Source of the DNA: Actinoallomurus spadix
Lineage (GTDB): Bacteria; Actinomycetota; Actinomycetes; Streptosporangiales; Streptosporangiaceae
Assembly (NCBI RefSeq): GCF_024055725.1
Contig: NZ_JAMXMX010000009.1
Coordinates: forward strand, 186,001 to 250,000
Direction: 5' to 3'
Length of the DNA stretch: 64,000 nucleotides
The first letter of the stretch is position 1. Each line of letters starts with the position of its first letter. A program made the position numbers and the translations under genes. Below are positions 47,625 to 55,197 of this stretch, piece after piece. A model generated the notes under the pieces. That model made no database searches and had not been told where the DNA came from. It saw only the letters and a list, made by a program, of their open reading frames with translations.

Positions 47625-49052
47625 TCACGTGTTAATTGTGCCGAGCCCGCCCTGACCGATCACGGAGGAGTACCACTGCGCGCTGGTCTTGGGGATCCGG
47701 GCCTGGGTCAGGAAGTCGACGTAGACGAGCCCGAACCGCTTGGCGTATCCCCAGCCCCACTCGAAGTTGTCCAGCAGTGACCAGCAGAAATAGCCGCGCA
47801 GCGGCACACCCGCGCTGATCGCCGTGTGGCAGGCGCGCAGGTGCGCCTCGATGTAGGCGACGCGGTCGGGGTCGTCGACCCGCGGCCCGTCGCCGTTCTC
47901 GCCCTCCGCGACGACGTCGTCGAAGGCCGCGCCGTTCTCCGTGACGTACAGCGGCACGGAGGGGTACTCCTCCGCCACCCGGGTCAGCACCTCGGAGAGC
48001 CCGGACTCGTCGATCTCCCAGCCCATCGCGGTGACCGGCCGGCCGACCTGGACGAACCCGACGTGTTCGCTGGCGGGCCACGGCGAGGCCTCGGCGAACG
48101 GCGAGGTGATCGCGCGCGCCGCGCCCTCCTTGCCGGTGACGAAGAACCGGTTGTAGTAGTTGATCCCGAGCTGGTCGACCGACCCGCCGATGATCTTCAT
48201 GTCGCCGTCGTGGACGTCCGGCGCGAAGTCGCCGAGGTCCGCGATGACGTCCTCGGGGTACGTGCCGCGCAGCAGGGCGTCCAGGAAGAGGCGGTTCTGC
48301 AGCCCGTCGATACGCCGGGCGGCGTCGACGTCCTCCGGGGCGTCGCTGGCCGGTGACACGGCGTACAGGTTGACCGACGCGCCGACGTTCCTGCCCTCCC
48401 CGCGCAGGGACTGCGCGGCGAGGCCGTGGCCGAGGAGCAGGTGGTGGGCGGCGTTCAGGGACGCCCCCGGCTCGCGGCGGCCCGGCGCGTGGTCCCCGGA
48501 CGCGTACCCGAGGAACGCCGCGCACCACGGCTCGTTGATCGTCGTCCAGTTGACGACCCGGTCACCGAGCGCGTCGCAGAGGAGCTGGGCGTACTCGGCG
48601 AAGCGGTACGCCGTGTCGCGTGCCGGCCAGCCACCGGCGTCCTCCAGCGGCTGCGGCAGGTCCCAGTGGTACAGCGTCGGCCAGGGCTGGATGCCGGCCT
48701 CGAGGAGGGTGTCCACGAGGCGCCGGTAGAAGTCCAGGCCCTTGGCGTTGACCGGTCCGGTGCCGCCCGGGCGCACCCGCGACCAGGAGATCGAGAACCG
48801 GTACGCCGTCAGGCCGAGGGAGGCCATCAGCGCCACGTCCTCGCGGAACCGGTGGTAGTGGTCGGTGGCGACGTCGCCGGTGTCGCCGCCCAGCACCTTG
48901 CCCGGCGTGTGAGCGAAGGTGTCCCAGATCGACGGCCCGCGCCCGTCCTCGCTCACCGCCCCCTCGATCTGGTACGCCGCGGTCGCCGCGCCCCAGATGA
49001 AGTCGGTCGGGAACTTGAGCTCTGTCTCCGCGCGTGATCTCTGAATCGTCAT
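47625..49052 (-). CDS. bglC: GH1 beta-glucosidase
   Basis: Cytoplasmic enzyme of 475 residues that splits imported cellobiose to glucose. The acid/base is Glu174 in TTINEPW and the nucleophile Glu372 in LYVTENGAAF. The GH1 start FPTDFIWGAATAAYQIEGA is intact. No signal peptide. ATG 49052 overlaps the cebG stop (ATGA), so it is coupled to the transporter genes. Confidence 0.96.
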   Translation of the reverse strand: MTIQRSRAETELKFPTDFIWGAATAAYQIEGAVSEDGRGPSIWDTFAHTPGKVLGGDTGDVATDHYHRFREDVALMASLGLTAYRFSISWSRVRPGGTGPVNAKGLDFYRRLVDTLLEAGIQPWPTLYHWDLPQPLEDAGGWPARDTAYRFAEYAQLLCDALGDRVVNWTTINEPWCAAFLGYASGDHAPGRREPGASLNAAHHLLLGHGLAAQSLRGEGRNVGASVNLYAVSPASDAPEDVDAARRIDGLQNRLFLDALLRGTYPEDVIADLGDFAPDVHDGDMKIIGGSVDQLGINYYNRFFVTGKEGAARAITSPFAEASPWPASEHVGFVQVGRPVTAMGWEIDESGLSEVLTRVAEEYPSVPLYVTENGAAFDDVVAEGENGDGPRVDDPDRVAYIEAHLRACHTAISAGVPLRGYFCWSLLDNFEWGWGYAKRFGLVYVDFLTQARIPKTSAQWYSSVIGQGGLGTINT

Positions 49053-49945
49053 GCCTTGACGGCCCCTTCCATGATTCCGCTGATGATCTGGCGGCCGAAT
49101 ACGACGAAGACGACGAACAGCGGGATGGTCGCCACGACAGTGCCGGCGAACATCAGCGTGTAATCGTTGAAGTAGGCGCTGTTCAGCAACGCCAGGGAGT
49201 ACTGAACGGTCGGGTTCTCCGGGTTCAGGACGGCCCGTGGCCAGATGAACTCGTTCCAGGTCGACATGAACGTGAAGAGCGCCAGCACGGAGGCCGCGGG
49301 TCGCAGCGCGGGCAGCACCACGCTCCAGAAGATCCGGAACGTCGACGCGCCATCGACGCGGGCCGCCTCGACGAGGGCGTCCGGGATGGCCTGCGAGGCG
49401 TACTGCCGCATCATGAACACGCCGAACCCGGTGACGAGGAACGGCACGATCACCGCCTGGAGCTTGCCGGTCCAGTGCAGGTGCACCATCACCATGTACA
49501 GCGGGATGATCCCCATCTGCACCGGCACCATCATCGTGGCGACGACGATCAGCAGGAGCGCGTTGCGGCCCTTGAAGCGCAGCTTCGCGAAGGCGAAGCC
49601 GGCCAGCGACGCGAAGAACACCGTCGACAGGGCCACGACGGCCGAGGCGATCCCCGAGTTGATCAGCGCCTTGGCGAAATGCGCCTGCTCGTTCTCGAAC
49701 ACCCGGCGCAGGTTGCCGCCGAGGTGCTGACCGGCGATGAACGGCGGCGGCACGGCGCCGACGACCGCGTTGGTCCGCGTGGCCACGACGAACATCCAGT
49801 ACAGCGGGAACGCCGATAGGACGATCGCGAAGATCAGCACGATGTACGTGAGCGGGCTGGCCTGCCACAGCCGCGCCGAGCCGGCGACGGCCTGCCGGGA
49901 ACCGCGGACGACGGCGCGCCGGGAACGTTTCGCGGCATGCTTCAT
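49049..49945 (-). CDS. cebG: cellobiose ABC transporter permease CebG
   Basis: A 298-residue inner-membrane permease of the MalG type. Six spans are visible, and the EAA loop reads EAARVDGASTFRIFWSVVLP, the contact for the ATPase. The ATPase is not encoded here; in Streptomyces the shared MsiK ATPase serves this transporter. ATG 49945 overlaps the cebF stop by four bases. Confidence 0.94.
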   Translation of the reverse strand: MKHAAKRSRRAVVRGSRQAVAGSARLWQASPLTYIVLIFAIVLSAFPLYWMFVVATRTNAVVGAVPPPFIAGQHLGGNLRRVFENEQAHFAKALINSGIASAVVALSTVFFASLAGFAFAKLRFKGRNALLLIVVATMMVPVQMGIIPLYMVMVHLHWTGKLQAVIVPFLVTGFGVFMMRQYASQAIPDALVEAARVDGASTFRIFWSVVLPALRPAASVLALFTFMSTWNEFIWPRAVLNPENPTVQYSLALLNSAYFNDYTLMFAGTVVATIPLFVVFVVFGRQIISGIMEGAVKA

Positions 49946-50907
49946 TTGTCCTCACCTCCGGCGAAGCGGCGGATCAGCAGGAAGTTGACGAGTGAGAACA
50001 GCAGGATCATCAGGAAGAGCATCCAGGCGACCGCGGAGCCGTAGCCGTACTGGAAGCGGTTGAAGGCGTTCTCGAACATGTACATCGCCACGGTCTGCGA
50101 CTGCCGCAGCGAACCGCCCTGCATGTAGCCGAAGTTGAACAGGAGCGGCTCGGTGAACAGTTGCAGGCCCCCAATGGTGGAGATGATGGTGGTGAAGATG
50201 ATGGTCGGACGCAGCATCGGCACGGTGATGCGCCAGAACTGCTGCCGCCGGGACGCGCCGTCGATCGCCGCGGCCTCGTACAGGTCGCGCGGGATCGCCT
50301 GCATGCCGGCGAGGAAGATCAGCGAGTTGTAGCCGGTCCATCGCCAGTCGACCATGGTCGAGACGGCGACCCAGGAGCCCCACCGGTTCGCCTGCCAGTC
50401 GATCTTGTGGACCCCGAAGAAGTGCAGGATCCAGTTGATCATGCCGTAGTCACGGCCGTAGAGCTGGGTGAACACGATGGCGACCGCCGCGACGGACGTC
50501 ACGAGCGGCAGCAGCACACCCATCCGGAACAGCGTCTGGAAGCGCAGCCGCCGGTTGAGCGCGTTGGCCAGCATCAGCGCCAGGATCAGCTGCGGCACGG
50601 TGGCGATGGCGAACATGCCGAGCGTGTTGACGACGGCGTTCCAGAACTGGTCGTCGGTCATCAGCCGCGTGTAGTTGCGCAGGCCGATGAAGTTGTGGCC
50701 GCCGATGATCTCCCAGTGGTTCAGGGAGACCCAGAACGTGTAGCCGAGCGGGAAGAGACCGAACGCCAGGAAGATGATGTAGAACGGCGAGATGTAGAGG
50801 TACGGCGAGTACTTCAGGTCCATCCGGGCGAGCCGGGCGCGCAGAGAGCGCCGCCCGGGAGGTGCGGCGCGAGGTGCGGCCGTTGCGGGCCGCATGTCGA
50901 CAGCCAT
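49942..50907 (-). CDS. cebF: cellobiose ABC transporter permease CebF
   Basis: A 321-residue permease of the MalF type. It begins with a membrane helix after SPYLYISPFYIIFLAFGLFP and has the EAA loop EAAAIDGASRRQQFWRITVP. It pairs with CebG to form the channel for cello-oligosaccharides. ATG 50907 has GAAAGGA eight bases upstream. Confidence 0.94.
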   Translation of the reverse strand: MAVDMRPATAAPRAAPPGRRSLRARLARMDLKYSPYLYISPFYIIFLAFGLFPLGYTFWVSLNHWEIIGGHNFIGLRNYTRLMTDDQFWNAVVNTLGMFAIATVPQLILALMLANALNRRLRFQTLFRMGVLLPLVTSVAAVAIVFTQLYGRDYGMINWILHFFGVHKIDWQANRWGSWVAVSTMVDWRWTGYNSLIFLAGMQAIPRDLYEAAAIDGASRRQQFWRITVPMLRPTIIFTTIISTIGGLQLFTEPLLFNFGYMQGGSLRQSQTVAMYMFENAFNRFQYGYGSAVAWMLFLMILLFSLVNFLLIRRFAGGEDK

Positions 50908-51001
50908 CCAACAGGTCCTTTCAGGGAAGAAGACGGGCGGGTGTGGAGACGGGCGGCGCCGGCCGACGCGTCCTGGGGAAGGCCGGCGCCACCCGCCGGT
51001 C

Positions 51002-52327
51002 TCAGAGGCCCGCCGCCTTCTTGGCGTCGGAGACGGCCTTGTTCCAGCCGGCCGACGAGGACAGCTTCTTCTGTGCGATCGCGCGCAGGTCCGCCTCGAC
51101 CGCCTGCCGGACCTCCTGGTTGTCGGCCCCGAGGTAGACCGGCTTGAGGTTCAGCGCGGTCGTCCCGTAGATCTGGCCGACCGGGGCGTTGTTGAAGTAG
51201 TCGTTGCTGAATCCCTTGACCGCCGCGTCATTGAGCGCCTGCGGGCTGGAGGGGAGGTTGTTGGCCGACTTGAACGCCGCGATCTGGCCCTGCGGGCTGG
51301 TCAGGAACTTGGCCAGCTCGGCCGCCTCCTTGGGGTGCTTGCTCTGCGTGGGCACGGCCAGCCAGGAGCCGCCCCAGTTGCCGCCGCCGCCCGGCACGCC
51401 CGCGACGTCCCACTTGCCCTTCTGGCCGTCACCGCCGAACTGCTTGATGAGGCCGAGCATCCACGCCGGGCACGGCGCGGTGGCGAACGCGTCCTTCTTC
51501 AGCGCCTGGCTCCACGGGTCGGACAGGAACTGCACGCCGTTGGCGAGGCCGGCGTCCGACATCTTCACCGTCTCGTCGAACGCCGCCTTCACGGCCGGGT
51601 TCGACTCCATGACGAACTTGTTGCTCCGGTCGAAGTACGTCTGGTTGGCGCCCTTGCCGGCCTCCTGCATGAGGATGGTGTTGTAGTACGTCTCGGGGCT
51701 GTCGATGAACTTCGTGTCGCCGCCGACCTTGTCGGTGAACCGCTTGCCGACGTTGATGAAGTCGTCCCAGGTCGGCCAGAGCTTGGTGACCTCGTCGCGC
51801 TGCGTGGGCAGGCCCGCCTTCTTGAACAGGTCCGTGCGGTAGCACAGCGACATGCTGCCGACGTCGGTGCCGAGGCCGATCAGCTTGGAGCCGTCCGCGC
51901 TGATGCCCGCCTGCCACTTCCAGCGCAGGTAGTTGCTCTGCAGCGACGACGCGCCGTACTGCTTCAGGTCGACGAACTTGTCGGGCTGCGCCATGAACTT
52001 CGTGACGATGCCCTCTTCGAGGGCGACCACGTCACCGGCGCCGGCACCCGCGGCGATCCACTGCTGAAGCCGCGGCAGGTAGTCGTCGAGCTTGGGGACG
52101 TTCCGCTCGTTGATCTTGATGTTCGGGTGCTGGGCCTGGAACTGCTTGTACAGCTCCTGGTAGCCGAAGTTGCCGAAGTTGTCGACGTTGAGCGTGACCT
52201 TCTCGCTCGAGCCGTTCGGATCGTCCGACTTGCCGTCGTCACTGGAGCATGCGGACGCCGCCGCGAGCGCGGCGGACAGCACGATCGCCAGGGCGCCGAC
52301 TCGCCCGCGGTGCATGTTGACCCTCAT
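51002..52327 (-). CDS. cebE: cellobiose-binding lipoprotein CebE
   Basis: A 441-residue extracellular solute-binding protein. The leader RVGALAIVLSAALAAASAC ends in a lipobox Cys near residue 27, so it is anchored to the membrane. The mature part has the type 1 fold (VTLNVDNFGNFGYQELYKQF, then GWNKAVSDAKKAAG at the end). First gene of the operon; ATG 52327 follows AGAGGGG, and the exact CebR box is 72 bp upstream. Confidence 0.94.
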   Translation of the reverse strand: MRVNMHRGRVGALAIVLSAALAAASACSSDDGKSDDPNGSSEKVTLNVDNFGNFGYQELYKQFQAQHPNIKINERNVPKLDDYLPRLQQWIAAGAGAGDVVALEEGIVTKFMAQPDKFVDLKQYGASSLQSNYLRWKWQAGISADGSKLIGLGTDVGSMSLCYRTDLFKKAGLPTQRDEVTKLWPTWDDFINVGKRFTDKVGGDTKFIDSPETYYNTILMQEAGKGANQTYFDRSNKFVMESNPAVKAAFDETVKMSDAGLANGVQFLSDPWSQALKKDAFATAPCPAWMLGLIKQFGGDGQKGKWDVAGVPGGGGNWGGSWLAVPTQSKHPKEAAELAKFLTSPQGQIAAFKSANNLPSSPQALNDAAVKGFSNDYFNNAPVGQIYGTTALNLKPVYLGADNQEVRQAVEADLRAIAQKKLSSSAGWNKAVSDAKKAAGL

Positions 52328-52398
52328 GACGGACCCCTCTCAGGTCGTCTCCATAGGCGGGGGGTTACCGGGCTCCGCGATGAACCCGGGATGTTCTG

Positions 52399-52412
52399 TG
52401 GGAGCGCTCCCA
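52399..52412. promoter_or_regulatory. CebR box
   Basis: TGGGAGCGCTCCCA is an exact copy of the published CebR operator, placed in the cebE promoter region. It makes control of cebEFG-bglC by cello-oligosaccharides near certain. Confidence 0.9.
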
Positions 52413-52561
52413 CGAAGGGAAGCCGGGAGGCACCGTCGGTGTCAATAGCCCGAAACATATTCGTTACGCGGACGTCACGTCGTCCTTCCCCGCGGCGACA
52501 CGGCGAGTCCGCCGCACGCCGCCTGCCGCCTCGGGCGGCGGACCCGTGGCAGCCTCGGAGA

Positions 52562-52978
52562 ATGAGGCTCCCGGAGCAGATCGCGCGCACCCGTTTCGCG
52601 GCCGCACGCGCCGTCCGCATGGCGACCGTCGATGAGACGGGGCGTCCGCATCTGGTCGTGATGACGTTCGCCGTGGACGGCGATCGGATCTACTCCGCCA
52701 TCGACGCGAAACCGAAGCACACCCGGGACCTCAAACGGCTGCGCAACATCCAGGCGGACCCCCGCGTCACGGTGCTGGCCGACCACTACGAGGACGAGTG
52801 GTCCCGTCTCTGGTGGGTGCGCGCCGACGCCACCGCCCAGATCATCGAGGACCCGGAGGCCATGGCAGGGCCGATCGGTCTCCTGCGCGAGCGGTACCGG
52901 CAGTACCGCGCCCATCCCCCGGACGGCCCGGTCATCGCCCTGACCGTCCACAAGTGGACCGGCTGGTCCGCCTCCTGA
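52562..52978 (+). CDS. PPOX-class (F420-type) split-barrel oxidoreductase
   Basis: A 138-residue protein with RFAAARAVRMATVDETGRPH, VVMTFAVDGDRIYSAIDAKP and ADPRVTVLADHYEDEWSRLWW then VRADATAQII. The size and these blocks match the actinobacterial family that binds F420 rather than FMN. Reaction unknown. ATG 52562 is divergent from cebE. Confidence 0.82.
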   Translation: MRLPEQIARTRFAAARAVRMATVDETGRPHLVVMTFAVDGDRIYSAIDAKPKHTRDLKRLRNIQADPRVTVLADHYEDEWSRLWWVRADATAQIIEDPEAMAGPIGLLRERYRQYRAHPPDGPVIALTVHKWTGWSAS

Positions 52979-52992
52979 CGCCGGGCGGGGCG

Positions 52993-53589
52993 TCAGGAGG
53001 CGATGAGCGCCCGGACCTGGCCGGCCGAGCGGAAGACCTCCGCGCGCATGCCGAGTTCACGGGCGGCGACGACGTTGACCTCGGTGTCGTCGATGAACAG
53101 GCAGTCGGCCGGAGCGACGCCGAGTTGCTCGGCCGCGATCTCGAAGGCGCGATGGTCGGGCTTGGCCACACCGATCGCGCAGGAGTACGTCCGCGCGTCG
53201 AAGTGCGCGAGCCAGTCCCCGTGCCGTTCCTCGAAGACCGGGACCAGGTTGGCGATGATGTTCGACAGCAGGCCGAGCCGGCGGCCCTCTCCCGCCAGTT
53301 CCCCGATGAGGGACACCATGGCCGGGTCGGCGTTGGTCCAGCTCGCCAGGTCGGCCCCGGTCAGAGCCTCGATCGTCGCGGGCGCGAACCGAACACCGAG
53401 CCGGTCGGCGACCGCCGTCCAGTACTCCGCGCTCGACTGTCCCGCGTCGTACGGTTTACGGAGCGCCCAATAGGCGTCCCAGAGCGCGTCGGAAGCAACA
53501 CCGGCGATCTCCTCGATCCGGCGTTTGGCCTCGGGCGTCTGCTGCAGGGCGATGACGCCGAACAGGTCGAACACGATCGCACGCGGCAT
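52993..53589 (-). CDS. HAD-superfamily subfamily IA hydrolase
   Basis: A 198-residue phosphatase-like protein. Motif I is AIVFDLFGVI; motif II lies in LGLLSNI; Lys and motif IV are in GVAKPDHRAFEIAAEQLG and CLFIDDTEVN. The second Asp of the usual DxD motif is Phe, which reduces confidence in phosphatase activity. Substrate unknown. ATG 53589 is divergent from the kstR2-like gene. Confidence 0.85.
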   Translation of the reverse strand: MPRAIVFDLFGVIALQQTPEAKRRIEEIAGVASDALWDAYWALRKPYDAGQSSAEYWTAVADRLGVRFAPATIEALTGADLASWTNADPAMVSLIGELAGEGRRLGLLSNIIANLVPVFEERHGDWLAHFDARTYSCAIGVAKPDHRAFEIAAEQLGVAPADCLFIDDTEVNVVAARELGMRAEVFRSAGQVRALIAS

Positions 53590-53712
53590 GCGGTCCTCTC
53601 CTCAGGCGATGACCAGGGGCGATGCGAGCCTATGCCGGGCAGGCGCCGCCTCACGAGGGCGGGCGTCCGGAGGGATCGTTCAACCGGTGACCGGACGTGA
53701 CCCTGTTAGTTG

Positions 53713-53726
53713 AGCAAGCGGTTGGG
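53713..53726. promoter_or_regulatory. KstR2-like operator, site 5 (autoregulatory)
   Basis: AGCAAGCGGTTGGG has two mismatches to AnCAAGnnCTTGnT. It lies 21 bp before the repressor's start codon and is the weakest of the six by base match. Confidence 0.5.
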
Positions 53727-53747
53727 CGGACAGGCCATAATGAGGGG

Positions 53748-54419
53748 GTGACGACCACGCGCAAGGACAACGAACGGCCGCGGGCCGACGCCCGCACCGG
53801 CACCTCGGGGGGCGCTCGCCGTCGCGCGAAGGGCTCGTCGACGCTCGCCTCCGAGCGCCGCGAGCACCTCGTGAGGCTCGCCGCCGAGCTGTTCGCCGAG
53901 AAGGGCTACCAGGCGACGACCGTCCGCAACATCGCGGACGAGGCCGGGATCCTGTCCGGGAGCCTCTACCACCACTTCGACTCCAAGGAGTCGATCGTGG
54001 ATGAGATCCTCACGTCCTTCTTCGACGAGCTGGCGACGGCGAACCACGCGGCCTTGGCCAAGGGCGGCGACCCGCGGGAGGTGCTGTCCGAGCTCGTGCG
54101 CATCTGCTTCGGCACGCTGGTCCCGCACCGCGCCGCCATCATGGTGCTGCAGAACGACTGGAACTACCTCAAGCAGTTCGACCGGTTCGACTACCTCGCC
54201 AAGGCCGAGGCCGAGACCGAGCGCCTGTGGGTCGGTCAGATCGAGCGCGGCCAGGAGACCGGACTGTTCCGTGAGGACATCGACCCGAAGCTCACCTACC
54301 GCATGATCCGCGACACCATCTGGGTGACGGTGCGGTGGTTCCAGCCCGAGGGCCGGCTCGACGCCGCGGGCCTCGCCGACCACTACATCAAGGTCCTCTT
54401 CGACGGCATCTCCCGGTAA
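53748..54419 (+). CDS. kstR2: TetR-family repressor, KstR2-like
   Basis: A 223-residue regulator. The helix-turn-helix is ATTVRNIADEAGILSGSLYHHF followed by DSKESIVDEIL, and near the C-terminus RMIRDTIWVTVRWFQPEG. Both blocks are almost the same as in mycobacterial KstR2, as I recall it; KstR2 responds to HIP-CoA. A 35-residue basic N-terminal extension (RKDNERPRADARTG) is extra. GTG 53748 follows GGGG with almost no spacing, so a leaderless or weak start is possible. A KstR2-like operator lies just upstream. Confidence 0.8.
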   Translation: MTTTRKDNERPRADARTGTSGGARRRAKGSSTLASERREHLVRLAAELFAEKGYQATTVRNIADEAGILSGSLYHHFDSKESIVDEILTSFFDELATANHAALAKGGDPREVLSELVRICFGTLVPHRAAIMVLQNDWNYLKQFDRFDYLAKAEAETERLWVGQIERGQETGLFREDIDPKLTYRMIRDTIWVTVRWFQPEGRLDAAGLADHYIKVLFDGISR

Positions 54420-54421
54420 CC

Positions 54422-54502
54422 GTGAGAGCCGGGTTCGAGGACGTCCAGGTCATCGCCAGCCCTCTGGGACGGCTGGTCCTCGCGCGCAAGCCCGGCCACT
54501 GA
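54422..54502 (+). pseudogene. C-terminal scrap of a SAM-dependent methyltransferase
   Basis: The frame VRAGFEDVQVIASPLGRLVL then ARKPGH resembles the last 25 residues of small class I methyltransferases (GFxDVxVxxSPLGRLVxARKP). Nothing of the SAM-binding part is present between the repressor stop and this frame. It is best read as a deletion remnant. Confidence 0.5.
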
Positions 54503-54517
54503 TCCGGCCGGCCATCG

Positions 54518-54547
54518 CGGGGCGCCGGGCTCGATGCCGGCGCCCCG
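54518..54547. terminator. hairpin terminator between convergent genes
   Basis: Arms CGGGGCGCCGG and CCGGCGCCCCG pair perfectly over 11 bp with an eight-base loop. It separates the repressor transcript from the ferritin-like gene. Confidence 0.8.
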
Positions 54548-54553
54548 GCGCCG

Positions 54554-55123
54554 TCAGATCTGTTCTGGGCTCTCGTTCACCCTCCTGAGCTCCTCCGGAA
54601 GGCGTTCGAGCAGGCCTCGCAGGTCGTCGGCGTGCTCCTCCTCCTGCGCGAGGATCGTCTCGAACACCCGCTTCGTCGTGGGGTCCTTGTCCCCGATCCA
54701 CTGGATGATCTCGGTATAGGACATGATCGCGACGCGCTCGGCGACGAGATCCTCCTTGATCATCTCCACCAGGTCGAGACTCCCGGCGTACTCGGCGTGC
54801 GCGCGGGTCGCGAGCGTGTCTGGGTTGAAGTCGGGCTCACCGCCGAGCTGGACGATGCGCTCGGCCAGCATGTCGGCGTGGTTCTGCTCCTCCTGGGCGT
54901 GCTCCAGGAACTCCCCGGCGACCGACTCGGCGTGGATGCCGGTGGCGGTGAAGTAGTGCCGCTTGTACCGCAGGACGCAGACGATCTCCGTGGCCAGCGC
55001 CTCGTTGCAGACCTGGATGACGCGCTCCAGATCGGCGCCGTACGCGTCGGTCACCGGCCCCTTGTCGATCTCGGTCTTGGCCCGCTCGCGGAGCGTCTTG
55101 ATGTCGGTCAGGAATTCGGCCAT
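54554..55123 (-). CDS. ferritin-like / bacterioferritin-type protein
   Basis: A 189-residue four-helix protein. It has CNEALATEIVCVLRYKRHYF, FLEHAQEEQNHADMLAERIV and AQEEEHADDLRGLLERL, which supply the Glu/His pairs of a di-iron site. Iron storage or detoxification is likely. ATG 55123 begins the only gene of this transcript; a terminator follows. Confidence 0.88.
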   Translation of the reverse strand: MAEFLTDIKTLRERAKTEIDKGPVTDAYGADLERVIQVCNEALATEIVCVLRYKRHYFTATGIHAESVAGEFLEHAQEEQNHADMLAERIVQLGGEPDFNPDTLATRAHAEYAGSLDLVEMIKEDLVAERVAIMSYTEIIQWIGDKDPTTKRVFETILAQEEEHADDLRGLLERLPEELRRVNESPEQI

Positions 55124-55197
55124 GGCGTTGGTACCTCCCGCCCCTGACCTACCTCAGCGCGCACGGTCTACACACCGATCGGCCATTTCCCCGGCGC

